From Ephydatia muelleri (taxonomy: Eukaryota > Porifera > Demospongiae > Spongillida > Spongillidae), in NCBI GenBank assembly GCA_013339895.1, contig JABACO010000025.1:840500-904499 (forward strand): 64,000 nt of DNA, given 5' to 3'. A program made the translations under genes and the position numbers. Positions 1 through 11,010 of this stretch are shown one piece after another. Position 1 is the first letter of the stretch; every line of letters begins with the position of its first letter. The notes beneath the pieces are model-generated. The model was given only the letters and a program-made list of their open reading frames with translations. It was not told the DNA's origin and made no database searches.

Positions 1-131
1 TGGTGCAATTGTCGCCATTATAGCATGGATACTTACACATACATGTATTTGAACATTAGTTTTGACTATGGGGAACGCTCAATTTGCAGATTTAACAGCA
101 CAGCGCACCTGGATGGATTTGCACATATCAT
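1..131. repeat. Segmental duplication, copy A, part 1
   Basis: This stretch aligns collinearly with 39112-39257 with only scattered differences. Shared landmarks are the cgccattn-tagtatgg region, the phrase GGAACGCTCAATTTGCAG and the end at about ATATCAT. It is the leftmost visible block of a duplication that resumes at 2090 and 11323, so the duplication probably begins before the window. A weaker relative lies at about 659-735. No coding signal is seen. Confidence 0.75.
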
Positions 132-142
132 ACACAACCAAC

Positions 143-258
143 ACAGCAAAAACAGATTGATGCATGTCACTAGAAATCGATAATAGGGCACTCGTGTTTT
201 GAAAAACGAGTGCCTTATTATTGATTTCTAGTGACATGCATCAATCTATTTCTGCTGT
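143..258. repeat. Foldback MITE, about 50-bp arms
   Basis: The left half, from ACAGCAAAAACAGATTGATG, is nearly the exact reverse complement of the right half, which ends ATTTCTGCTGT. The two arms meet at a short loop near 206-215, so the transcript would form a long hairpin. It is too short to code. No target duplication could be assigned, so the transposon superfamily is unknown. Confidence 0.75.
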
Positions 259-1343
259 TAACCATTTTACTGTTTTCAGGCTCTCAGGCAAGCGAAAAGT
301 TTAGCATATATCATTATCTAACAGAAATTGTAACCCGTGATAAAGTTACATAACACTAAAACCACCTTGACCACTGCTGATGTAATCTGGAGTTCTGCCA
401 ACAGCCTCTCTCCCTACTACAGTGTAGGCTTAGTTATTTCTCCAAGGTGTCTTCTCCATGGCCTATCTCCTCTCCTAACCACAGTACCTCCAACAGTCAA
501 ACACAAATGCACATCACTTGTGAACACTCTTAACCCATAAAGCATCAGACAGATAAGAACTCCACCTGAACACAAATAAAAAGGTGAGACAGTTGCTCCT
601 TCATCACAGAAATTCTTGGCGATGTACATGTACACTTCATAGTAGTAGATACCAGTATACATGTTTTGAACACCAGTTTTGAATTTGTGCATATAGATGG
701 AGCGCTCAATTGACAGCGACCCGGCTGGATTAGCGTCTCGACACACAAATTAATGACTAGAAGCAACTCAAGGCATTTTATTTCAGGCTTCAAGCGATAT
801 TCTTAATTTAGTTATTTATTATTATTATGAAGTTGAGCTTTCTTGCCATTGGAATACATGTACATGTATGGGAGATCTGCCAGATAATATCCTTATCTTA
901 AGGTCAGCACCTGTGGTAAAGTCTATGTACTCTTGATGTAATCTACCTGGACACTGAGCACTCCTAGCCAATTTCCACTTCCCATATCATGGTCTGTTCT
1001 CAAACAGCACCCCCCCCCCCCTCCCTCTTCTTTTTTCAACAGCCTCTCCTCTCTTACACCTCAACACCCCCATATCTCACACACAACACTACATGTACAT
1101 GTAGCACACTTTTAAAACATGACCAGCACAAAAAGCATACCCAAGGTTACGCACATGTATACTACAATCCAGATGTGTGTGTTATGGAGAAGTTGCTGCC
1201 TCAATTTCAAGCATGGCTAAAATTGGTGCATGGTGCTCTGTATATACATATACAATTGCAAATGTACAAATGTACATGTATAAAGATCGTTTGGGTATGC
1301 TGTATACACCCAGCCAAGCTCCAAACACTTTGGGTCATTGAAT
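259..1343. other. Unassigned stretch
   Basis: I see no gene here. It holds a diverged relative of the copy-A repeat (about 659-735), a 12-base C run (1010-1021) and several TACATGTA words. Confidence 0.5.
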
Positions 1344-1640
1344 TTATGCTTCTGGTCTCAGCCACCTCTGCTCAGTCTGCTGCACCCCCTTCAGAATGCT
1401 TGCTGCAGTTAGGATTGAAGGAATAAAGGAAGAGGTCACCGCGATGTCAAAGGCAGCATATTTCCCTCTCTCCCAATTGAGGACAAGTACATCTGCTGGC
1501 CAGGTATAGCTAAGCCAGGTATGGCTATGGCCAGATGTAAGACCGCTGCCCAACTCTATCCTCACTCCAAGGTGGGCAGGATGGCAGAACTCAACAAACA
1601 CGTTACACAGATGATGTGGGAGTGATGGCACCTGCTTTAC
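1344..1640 (-). pseudogene. RLE-type non-LTR retrotransposon fragment
   Basis: The minus-strand reading frame carries WPADVLVLNW, then GKYAAFDIAVTS. This matches residue for residue the pattern RPADILASNW...GKPAAFDLTVVS of the better copy at 25317-25967. In that family the segment is the PxD...D core of a restriction-like endonuclease that cuts target DNA for target-primed reverse transcription. Upstream cysteine/histidine residues and the reverse transcriptase are missing, so this is a short decayed piece. It is the most diverged of the related fragments in the window. The family link is seen in sequence; the endonuclease role is inferred from R2-like elements. Confidence 0.55.
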
Positions 1641-2089
1641 AGGACAAGGGGGAGGAGATAAACTAACCTCTTGTACTTTGTACTCAAGCTCACAATGATT
1701 TTTTTTTCACACTGCCAATCAAACAGTAGACAGCCTGCATAATGACCACAGTGCTGTGTATACATTTCATAATTGCATTGGTCTTAAAACCCCAGTGGTT
1801 AGAAAGCAACGGATGGTATGTGTACAAGTAACCAGCTCAGCAAAAGATTGTGGCATGCAGTCACTTTTAGAAAAGCCTACAAGCTACAAGTATAAGATCT
1901 GTATATCTCTAACACACACATGCACATGGCTCCATGTATGTATACAGGTAGCTGCATGTCTGCATCTTTGTCTCCCTCCCCCGGCTTCCCCCCCCCCCCC
2001 CCCTCGCACACTGTAATCGTATGCCCCAACGTATGTATGCCAGTGTGCCCCGATGTATGCCTATTGCCAGGTTTGGCCTATAATACATA
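1641..2089. other. Unassigned stretch
   Basis: No gene is seen. A C run lies near 1989-2002 within pyrimidine-rich DNA. Confidence 0.45.
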
Positions 2090-2143
2090 ATACCATGCCT
2101 TCCCATATCCGAACGAAAGCCTTGTCAATTTGTGGGTGCGTGT
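2090..2143. repeat. Segmental duplication, copy A, part 2, ending in TSD
   Basis: Matches 39424-39476 (ATACCATGCCTTCCCATATC and onward). Its last nine bases, GGTGCGTGT (2135-2143), are repeated at 11323-11331 on the far side of the large TIR element. They correspond to GATGCGTGT at 39468-39476 in copy B, where nothing is inserted. Confidence 0.85.
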
Positions 2144-2214
2144 TAGTCTCGTACCCAGACCCGTGTTTTCACAGCAGCGGATGTATTACATCACCGCTAC
2201 TGGTAAAGTCCTAT
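2144..2214 (+). repeat. Left terminal inverted repeat of the 9.2-kb element
   Basis: Starts TAGTCTCGTACCCAGACCC and ends near GGTAAAGTCCTAT. It is the imperfect reverse complement of 11240-11322. A related phrase, CTCGTACCCAGTC, recurs internally near 2374. Confidence 0.8.
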
Positions 2215-2687
2215 CGGAAGAATATCATTAAAAAAAACGCGACCCGTCTGTAACAACACTCCCGACGATCGGATCGTGTAGCTTGTTTTAGCAATCAATC
2301 TAGAAGTCAAAAATGAGTAGTTTCGTTTTTGTTTCACGCGTGGTTGTAGAGAACAAGAATGTACTGCCCGTTCTCGTACCCAGTCTCGGAACAAGGGGCG
2401 GGTCGTCTTCTCCTTCTTGGCAACGCATAACTCGGGACAGGAACACTTTTAAGCGATCAAAATTTCACCACTAGCTTCAACATCGGATGGAGGACTCGCT
2501 TTTATATAAATAATCGATGTTATACTCTGATACACAATCGACTATCAGCCTATGTCTTGTATAATTAGATTACTTCCTAATTACGGTATCTAAAGATGTG
2601 TATAAATAGCAAAATAACTCGAAATAACTAGAGAAGAATTCTTTGGTGATTCAATCGTCGTTTGGTGTGCTACTATTTTGTTAGTGA

Positions 2688-3752
2688 AGTTGTTTTCTGC
2701 CTTCACGTCAAGAAAAGAAACGAGCGAAACGACGTGCGAAATACCTTCAAGTTCGAGACGATGTTTTAGAATCGGCACGGGCATCCTACAAGGCAGACCC
2801 TGAAAAGAAACAGACAGCTGAACGCGAGGGATATCATGCAGACCCAGAAAAGAAACGGTCAGCTAAACGCGAGCGGTATCATGCAGACCTGGAAAAGAAA
2901 CGGTCAGCTAAACGCGAAGGCTATGAAGCAGACCCAGAAAAGAAACGGTCAGCTGAAAGGAAACGTTATTGGGAGGGTCCTGAATGTGCTCGCTTGGCGA
3001 AGAGAGTGCGGTACGGGAAGGCTAAGCGTACCCTGCAAAACCAACGAGGCCATCGAAAAAGAACTACCGACAAAGTTATTCAAAGGTATGTAAATGTTAG
3101 ATGTAGTAACCTGCACAGTATCTCAGATATTGAGCAGGTTTTTTTTCACTGTAGCTACTCTCTGTACGAACCAAAGGATATCGTACTTAGCGAGTATAAG
3201 AGTGGCCTTGAAAAGGCTATTAAGAATAGCACTTTACTAGTTCAGTTAAATGATGCCTTTTGCAAGACGCACCCATGGTTAGCACAAAAGGTGTGTACCA
3301 GATCTGCACATGCTGCTGTCAGTAAAGTTTGTGCAGATGCAGTGCTTAAAAAGGTACTGAATGTGCGTAGGAAAAAGGCAGGGGAATTTCTAAAGGATGT
3401 TCGTGCCATTAATGCAATTAAATTAGAAGATAGTCACCTCCTAGAAGGGGTAAGGTACCATACTGCTGGTTCAGAGCCTTTCTTCTATGATGCCTCTTAC
3501 AACCACACAAGGCAGCTTGGGGCCATACCTGTAGACCTCAATGGTAGGTGTGTAGTGGCTGAGGAGATAGGAGACCGACATCTTATTCGCATGCGTCCAT
3601 TAAAATGGAAGTGCACTAATGAGTGTCGGCTGCTTACTAGTGGTGAAATGGAAGCAGTTTTGGGGACAAAGTTGCTATTCATATCCAGAAATGGCCCATA
3701 CATAGGCGGTCATCTTGCTTTTTATTTCAAATTGAATTTTAAACACTTGTAA
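2688..3752 (+). CDS. Transposon ORF with charged tandem repeats, spliced
   Basis: The frame is open from 2688. It begins with lysine/arginine-rich sequence and then four or five 15-residue repeats of the type RERYHADPEKKRSAK (about 2790-2970). A likely intron (3086-3154, CAAAG|GTATGT...CACTGTAG|CTACTC) is only 69 bp, a multiple of three, so the frame also reads through it. The second exon continues to a stop at 3750-3752 and contains GVRYHTAGSEPFFYDASY. The start codon was not found and may lie in an upstream exon. A second, inverted copy at 36735-38165 has the same splice sites but a 335-bp intron. From memory, similar repeat-plus-domain proteins precede Helitron-type helicases in cnidarian and sponge genomes. 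That link is weak and the function is unknown. Confidence 0.5.
   Translation, partial: SCFLPSRQEKKRAKRRAKYLQVRDDVLESARASYKADPEKKQTAEREGYHADPEKKRSAKRERYHADLEKKRSAKREGYEADPEKKRSAERKRYWEGPECARLAKRVRYGKAKRTLQNQRGHRKRTTDKVIQRYVNVRCSNLHSISDIEQVFFHCSYSLYEPKDIVLSEYKSGLEKAIKNSTLLVQLNDAFCKTHPWLAQKVCTRSAHAAVSKVCADAVLKKVLNVRRKKAGEFLKDVRAINAIKLEDSHLLEGVRYHTAGSEPFFYDASYNHTRQLGAIPVDLNGRCVVAEEIGDRHLIRMRPLKWKCTNECRLLTSGEMEAVLGTKLLFISRNGPYIGGHLAFYFKLNFKHL
3681..3750. repeat. Dispersed repeat: GCCCATACATwGGCGGTCATC family
   Basis: ATATCCAGAAATGGCCCATA and the following ~50 bases recur at 63091-63165 and, more diverged, at 8471-8532. It overlaps the 3' end of the transposon ORF here. Confidence 0.6.
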
Positions 3753-5269
3753 ATTGTCCTATAAATCGGTCTGATCATGACATATGTACTTAAAAAAATA
3801 ATTCCATTAACCATTCTTGAACTAAAATCAAGACAAAAAATTAATTTATACCGCGCATAATTTATTCATCAAAAAATTTCATTGCGTAATGCCTTGCGTC
3901 ATCCTTCAACTAATATTGATTTCATTGAACAAAATGGTGAATAAATATATGCACAGTAAGTTAATTTAGCTGAAGATAGAACTTAACTATAATACTAATA
4001 GGCTGTTAATAACCGGACAATGTGAGGGGGGGGGAGGCCGAGCGTTTCGATACGAAAGAGCAAGGGAGAGCCCGACATGGTTACTGCCAGCTTCTGGCCT
4101 GATACAAAAGTACGATAGTCCCAGACTAGTACCGTAGGTCTCGACTGCCAAGAGGGACACTATGATGTCGATCGTCATGGACACTTTTGACCTATATAGT
4201 GTGTTCCTTATCGTGTTCGTTTAGCCTGCTTGCAGCTCGATGAATGAAGCGCGAAGGCTAATAGGCACGTGCACTGATACAAAACATAGATATTTGCAAA
4301 TGGCACTTTTCAGTACAGTTGCGACCTACGTAGGCATTTCAGCCCTACCTAGATCGATTAACATCAAATCTGCACGTGCCGTATTTTGAATCTTTGTCTG
4401 CATACATGTGTATGGCCAGGCCAGAGTCAGTAACTACACGTAAAACGCTTTAATTTTAATGCAAATCACCTTCGTGGGGCTTCAATGGAATAGCACTATC
4501 CCAATGCTTTCATTTTTTTTCTTTTAAAGAAAAGTTTTGTGTAAACTCTGTAGCGCTGATCAGTCTATCACTAGGCCAAAGCCTCTGCATCAGGTTAAAA
4601 GCATACTATACACCCCCCCCCCCCCCCCCCCCCCCCCTTCTATGTTATGCCAATGCTTGCTGGCACAGGCCCAAACCCCTCCCCTGTATCTGCACAGTGT
4701 GTGGTTAGTGCAAACATGTAATGTGCATTTAAACATACACAATTTGTCCTCTTCTGCTATTGCTATTACTAACAATGAGTGTGGCTGCACCATATGTACT
4801 TCTGAATGGTGTCAGCAGTTACTGTAAGTGGCTGCACCAATGCGAGTGTTGTATTTGGCTGGATTGTAGCCACATTGCTCCACCATACCGGGGATAGGAA
4901 GGTGGAGCGGAAGTTCTTAGATGCGAGTGGCGTCCCAACTTTGAAGTGGAAGAGGGGTGAGTGGAACAGTGGCAGCATTATTTGTAGGCCTCCATTGCTA
5001 GAACTGCCTGCCTTTGGTACACTCGACACACCTGCCCATCTGGTTTGCTTGATGAAGAAGTGCATGCCAGCTGAGTACAGTGGAACGTAGGGGTATTTAA
5101 GTAAATTTGTTGAGCCTAAGGTGGATATCCCTGGAGGTGTTGAACACTCCGGATGGTCAGTCTCAGCATTGGGATCCTGGTGCTGCTCTCCCCAGTACAA
5201 AACCAGATACAGGAGTGTCCTCAAGTAATATTTCGCCTCATCTCCATAGAAACAGTTCCAAACAGACTT
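3753..5269. other. Unassigned interior of the 9.2-kb element
   Basis: No recognised gene. The plus strand is open over 4806-5090 (94 codons), and the same region is open on the minus strand (4769-5224). Neither product resembles a family I know. A 25-base C run occupies 4613-4637. Confidence 0.4.
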
Positions 5270-5273
5270 TTAA

Positions 5274-6227
5274 CCTTTAATCTGCGTGAAACGATCCTGA
5301 ATTCAGGATCGGTAAAATCCTGAATTCAGGATGGTGAGTTCTGCCGTTTATAACAACCATTGCAGTGAAAATTAAAATCATTAAAACATAAAAGCTGTTT
5401 GTTTCAACAATGGTGCACACATTCTATAGCATGGAATAATTTTTATCATCTAGAAAGCTGCCCAAACTTCAAGGATGCATAAGCACGTTCGTTGCTCCCG
5501 CGTACGTAAATTAAATGATTAGCAATTTATAGTTTGTAATGCTTACAAAGAGCATTGAACATATCAATTTTACTCATTTTCACTACTTATTGGTGGTAGC
5601 ACCTCCAGACTCTTGGTAGAAGTTGTATTTTTATGAAACTTGTACACAAAATAATAGAAAAGCGTAACTTATTATCACTGTCCGAGCATCCGTCCCTTCT
5701 TTTTATGTCCCAACAGTACTGGTGACAGCATTTCTACCAATGCCAGGCATTTCTACATATCTCAATGACAGAAATGCTTTTTTATTTTTATTTTGCAGAG
5801 GCTAACCATCGTACCACCCGCTCTGACTCGCTTCGCTTAGCTATATAGTCCGCCTTGAGTTAATTCGATGCTCGTACCTCCTGTGTCCCATATTGTTTAC
5901 TTTGCTTATATGGCTCTCCTTACAGATCTTAGTAACAGTTTCTATCTTGAAAGTAAGCTTCCTGCTCTTTCCTCAACCTTATACCCGACTTTGATGGTAA
6001 CCGCGGAGAACGAAAAAGTAAACTAAGCCTAAACATTGTTTTTTCTAAAAGAAATAAAGATTTGAATGACTAAAATGGATAGCGCTGTTTAGATGAAAGC
6101 CTACAGAAGCTAAATATCAACAAAAAAAATCAGCATTACCGTTCGAATTTATGTCGATACGAGCGGCGTAAAGTCATCCTTAATTCAGGATTTCCATCCT
6201 GAATTAAGGATGAAATTAGATTAAAGG
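5274..6227. mobile_element. Non-autonomous TTAA-flanked element with internal palindromes
   Basis: TTAA at 5270-5273 and at 6228-6231 flanks inverted ends CCTTTAATCT...AGATTAAAGG. Just inside each end lies a pair of 16-bp palindromes: ATCCTGAATTCAGGAT twice near 5295-5332, and the ATCCTTAATTCAGGAT/ATCCTGAATTAAGGAT pair near 6177-6211. A TTAA target with short inverted ends beginning CC fits piggyBac-like or Kolobok MITEs. There is no coding capacity. It is nested inside the 9.2-kb element. Confidence 0.65.
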
Positions 6228-6231
6228 TTAA

Positions 6232-6861
6232 CACAACTCTTGATATTGAACCCTAGAAAAAAAGTACCAGGACTTTATGCATCAGACGTAAATGCCTCTA
6301 CCACTAACCAAAGGTTTTGCATGAGGCCCAAAGCACACTCCACCCCCCTCCCATCATGTACATGTACTTGATTGTAAAGTTTATGGCATCAGGCACAAAA
6401 GGCCCATGCCACATACATGCACATGTAGGTACTACAATAGTGTTTGCTTCTTAGAACTTGGTACATGTACATGTCTAGCTCAATAGCTAACATCAGATTA
6501 GGATAACCTCAGTTTACATAGCAAACAATGCCCTTTTGTTGTTGACCTCTGAGCTGCACAAATGAATATTACATGTACCTATGGGACAGCATCCAGCAAA
6601 ATCAGGCTTGTAAGGTTATAATTTTATTACTATAAAAATTTCACGTTACATAAATTTTTACCTTTCCTTTTCGTACACTTGTTCCCACACCATTTCTGTG
6701 TGTGTGCATGTGTGTGTTGAAAAGTGCAAAGCAATAGAAAACTTTCCAATACTTCTAAGCTCTGAAGCCTTGCAAATGGTGGCAGTGAATATTATTGCTA
6801 CTTGTGTATGGCAGGACTGGGCCACTGGAAAGTTTACATAAGCCTAGCAGCTGAATGGTAA
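6232..6861. other. Unassigned stretch
   Basis: Nothing recognised beyond TACATGTA words. Confidence 0.4.
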
Positions 6862-7136
6862 TACATGTACCGTAAAGTACCACGAATAAGCCCCCCCCCT
6901 CCGCCCCCAACAATAAAAAATGGCTCGTGTTTAAACGTCCGTATCTTCGTAATCGCGAACGCTTCTGCGTATCTTTTTACATAATCATGTACGGGTACCA
7001 TTTCTGTTTCTGAAATGCTGAATACATTTGAGGAGACTTTCGAGGTTACAGAGATGCGCACGTTTAAACACGAGCCATTTTTTATTGTTGGGGGCGGAGG
7101 GGGGGGGCTTATTCGTGGTACTTTACGGTACATGTA
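6862..7136. repeat. Foldback MITE with C-rich/G-rich arms
   Basis: Starts TACATGTACCGTAAAGTACC and ends with its reverse complement. The arms are about 75 bp, run through CACGAATAAGC, a C run and TGGCTCGTGTTTAAACG, and are separated by about 125 bp. The flank TACATGTA is itself palindromic, so the target duplication cannot be read. Confidence 0.75.
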
Positions 7137-7778
7137 AGCTTAGTGTTCACATTCAACTACACCAAACTTTCTTCAAAAGCACAGACCCATAGCTACATGT
7201 ACTTCACAAGCACAGCACCATGGCTATACAGCACCATCAAGCACATAGGATGATATTAAAAGGTGGGGGGGGGGGGCCACTTTGACAAAAATAAGAATGT
7301 GGCAATGGGCCCCATGCTTCCTACAACTGTACACCACTGACCTTAGCACCACTTCACAGTCACTGCACCATGACTATTTCACAAGCACTGCACCATAGCA
7401 CTATGTCACAGGCACAGCACCGTATTAGAGGCACTGCACAATAGCACTACACTACACAATAAGCACCAAATCACTAATATGGAATGAAGGCCTGCTTTTC
7501 TATGGATGTTTTAATGATTTTAGAAGCTTCGTACACATGTGCTTCGCGTATGGCGCGTAGTCAAGGATCGGGGACTTGGTTGCTCAAAGATATCAGCACA
7601 TCAGCAACAACACTACACAGCAGAGTATATCACGTGACCCCCTGTAACATCGACCCGCCCACAATACACACCCCAAACTGTGTGTATATGTGTGTGTGCT
7701 TGTACATGTATGTACTTGTGTGTGCTTGTGTGTGTGTGTGTGTATGTGTGTATGTGTGCGTGTGCGTGTGCGTGTGTG

Positions 7779-7813
<35 letters not shown>

Positions 7814-8011
7814 CTATCACCAAGATCAGGGGGGAAAGGAGGGTTAATTTGCTAGATATGTTTTAGTTGTCTACAGTAGAAGTTACAGAAGCCTCATGTG
7901 TGTACATGCATGTGTATTTGTCACAATACAGGCAACACACACAAACACAGCCCCTCCCATTTGCACATGCCATAACTAATTGACCACAATATCACATCAT
8001 GTGTGTGTGTG

Positions 8012-8051
<40 letters not shown>

Positions 8052-9884
8052 TCACCAAGATCAGTGCCATGTTTGAGCCACTCCCTTACCACACTGGTAA
8101 CGCACACACACATACACAAACAGCCTTACTCTGTTCTGGCTTCACATTTTTCACTGTTGCATTTGTGGTATTCAGGCTCAAGATAACTCAGCCATGTGTG
8201 TTCTGTCGCAGCAAAGGGCTGTTGAAATGTTGTCCATATGTAACACACATACACACATACAATACAAACATACAAAAAATTAATTGTTTACACATACACA
8301 GATATGCATACTTGTATGAGCATGCACTATTTGTATACCATTCCTTGAACTATTGTATTCATTGTTATCAACAAGACCTTTACATTGGTACATGTAGCAG
8401 AGAATGGTTGCAGAGAATGTCTGAGAGTTTGTTTGATCTGTGTGATGCGTTTTAGTGCTTGCGTGTTGTGTCATATCGAGTAATCGCCCATACATTGGCG
8501 CTCATCTTGTGATTTATTTCAAATTGTTCACTAATAAGTTTCACTGTGATGCAGTCGACAACACATGCACAACATTCACGTTTGAGTCCGTTGCCAACTT
8601 TATACATATGTCCATATGCACATGTGCATACATTACATTGACAAAGCCTGCTACATACCACACTGACACAATAAACCATTTGTAAATAGTCACACCGTAT
8701 AACTATGGTGCCTTCACATGAGTACACTAGCTACGGTGCCTTCACAGCGGTAACTGAATATACATGTAAGTACGCAAGGTAGCTAAATATTACAATAAAA
8801 CACAAAGCATGCAGTGCAGGGTAAGAAATGACTGACATTATTGCAATTACCAAGTTGAGAGATGTGCAATGCCTAGGCCTACGTAAGTCATTGCCTTGCA
8901 CATGCATTTTATATTTATTTCACCTGAAAGATTGCAACGGCGTTTTGCTGGTGGTGGATGTTGCAACGCAGCGCCAGACAGCAGAATAAAATACGCTACC
9001 ACGCCGTTGACGCTGCTATCAGCTTCTTTGATACTCGATAAATCGGTGCGCATTTTCTAGAATTAAAACACATGCATGTAGCCGTATTACTATTGGGGCC
9101 AATAGTAGCTCCGGCCACACCTACACTAGTAGTTGTACTTCAGTTACTTAGATAAACTACCAACGTAACAGCCTAACAGCAATACAATTATGAAATGGGC
9201 CCGGCGATGTTTACAAAAGATCCGGAACGTATGGGTACGATAACGTACATTTATATGTAGGCTACACAACTGGTAGCAACAAACCTTGTTACGTAGCGTT
9301 ATAGGAGGCGTGCAGAATCGATTTCAGGCCCGATTTCATACTGTATAAAACTGGTACAGCTAGGGAGATACTCATTTGCCTTGTCCCGCGCGTGAGTCGA
9401 TTTTGAGGGCACGAGACGGAGACAACAATCCGATTCGATATAGAATACTTCTTTCAATTATGGAAGCCGATTTTTAAATACAAAGACCCAATTTTCAATA
9501 TATATTATAGTTCTTCGATGTACTAGCTACATGTTTTTCCTTTGGCAAATTGGCGAATCGTAAAGGTATTGACACAAATGGTCATAGAATTTGTAATGAG
9601 AAAACGCACCCATTGACTACGTGTACGTTGAGGACAATGTTATGACAATCCTAGGGAAGCGACGCCTTAAATAGGAAAAATACGGCGACCCCACTAAAAA
9701 TCATGGCAAATGTAGTGTACTAACAATCCCCTTTGGCAAATGCTGAGAAAAATCTGGTGTGCTTGGTATTAAAGTACCCCATACATGTCTATGGGAAGTT
9801 ATACGGGAATATTCGGTGATTCGCAAACCGCGAATTAATTAGCTTTCCCTTTGACCGCTCATTTCTGGATATGTTCAAAAAAAC
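7137..9884. other. Unassigned interior with microsatellites
   Basis: Holds a G run (7265-7276), TG/TATG microsatellites at about 7677-7813 and 7998-8052, a diverged copy of the dispersed repeat (8471-8532), and a short phrase near 9780-9840 that recurs inverted near 60690-60745. No gene was recognised. Confidence 0.4.
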
Positions 9885-10121
9885 ATGGAGGATCTCAGAG
9901 CTAGCCTTGACAACGTTGATTCAGGGTGTGGCTATGTGCATCACGATGTCACATTGAAATCATCATATTTGCGCTTTAGTGAATTTGGTGGACATCCAAT
10001 ATGTTGTGAGTTCCCCACATGCTCCAGTCCATTGAGGGTGATCAGGGCAGCAGCACCTCATTACCCAGTGTTACGGGGCTTCTTGTGGAGACTTTATGCT
10101 GCCTATAAAAAGCATAAATGA
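9885..10121 (+). CDS. Hypothetical 78-aa ORF inside the 9.2-kb element
   Basis: An ATG-initiated frame of 78 codons, with CCEFPTC near the middle and a basic C-terminus (AAYKKHK). I do not recognise it. It directly precedes the foldback MITE at 10182 and lies upstream of the RecQ-like fragment, so it could be an exon or leader of the same captured transcript. It could equally be chance. Confidence 0.2.
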   Translation: MEDLRASLDNVDSGCGYVHHDVTLKSSYLRFSEFGGHPICCEFPTCSSPLRVIRAAAPHYPVLRGFLWRLYAAYKKHK

Positions 10122-10181
10122 AATGAAAAGGGAAAAGCAGCGATACAACAGTCATTGGGTGTGAAAAAAAAAATTAAGAAA

Positions 10182-10463
10182 ACAAGTAAATAAAAACATT
10201 CTCTACGAGAAGGTTGGTGGGATATAGGATTTGAAGGCAATTGGTGGTGTAAAAAGCAAGGAAACAAGGTCTTATCAGAAGGGAAAATGTAATAGTCCTA
10301 TATTTAGCACATTTTTAGGGCATATGTTGTTTGTGTGCTAAATATAGGACTATTACATTTTCCCTTCTGATAAGACCTTGTTTCCTTGCTTTTTACACCA
10401 CCAATTGCCTTCAAATCCTATATCCTACCAACTTTCTCGTAGAGAATGTTTTTATTTACTTGT
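10182..10463. repeat. Foldback MITE family 1, copy 1 (130-bp arms)
   Basis: The arms 10182-10311 and 10334-10463 are near-perfect reverse complements around a 22-base loop. The ends read ACAAGTAAATAAAAACATTC. A second copy occupies 35449-35732. No long direct repeat flanks either copy. Confidence 0.9.
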
Positions 10464-10565
10464 ACTCAATTCTGTCCAGCTTCCCCAGAATGTTGGGGAA
10501 CCAATCAGATTCGAGGTATGCGGTAATTGCATACCTTTGTTGTAATCGTGCAATTACCAACGCAA

Positions 10566-10766
10566 ATGGAGAGAGCAATCGAATCCGCGTGCAAACGTCT
10601 GGGGTATTCGAAGTTAAAAAAAGAGCAGCTACGAAGTGAAGTTGATGTATTGAGTGGGCGCGATGAATTAGATGGCATTAAGGTAGAGTTTAGGTACAGT
10701 GGTAGTAAACTAAGTTTAATGCAGAGAGTTGCTCTGTGTCATGTAGTGTTGCTAAGCTGGCTATAG
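10566..10766 (+). CDS. RecQ-like helicase N-terminal fragment
   Basis: An ATG-initiated frame begins MERAIESACKRLGYSKLKKE, which resembles the segment just before the ATP-binding motif of RecQ-type helicases, where a conserved Q follows. No Walker A motif follows; after about residue 22 the sequence is unfamiliar and stops at 66 aa. It looks like a captured first-exon piece inside the 9.2-kb element. The link rests on about 20 residues recognised from memory. Confidence 0.35.
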   Translation: MERAIESACKRLGYSKLKKEQLRSEVDVLSGRDELDGIKVEFRYSGSKLSLMQRVALCHVVLLSWL

Positions 10767-11010
10767 TGATGTTGCTAAGGCCAAGATGTAAATATATGTT
10801 CCTACAGATGCATTCAATGAACGATCCTAACCAATCCTATACTGTGCATTAGTGCCCAATAGCATTGCAGGGGATCCTTTTCCCCCATAATACCCTTATC
10901 CAATCAAATCACCCCAATCGTTGTCGATATGGTCACAGGTTTTGTATTTAAGTGAGGGCTTCATGGGTGCAGCACTCCAGTCATAGCCTTGACTGCGACC
11001 AGTTGCTCAT

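Noticed and set aside
4769-5224. 151-codon minus-strand frame
   Set aside because: No domain, overlaps an equally open plus frame, and lies inside a decayed transposon.
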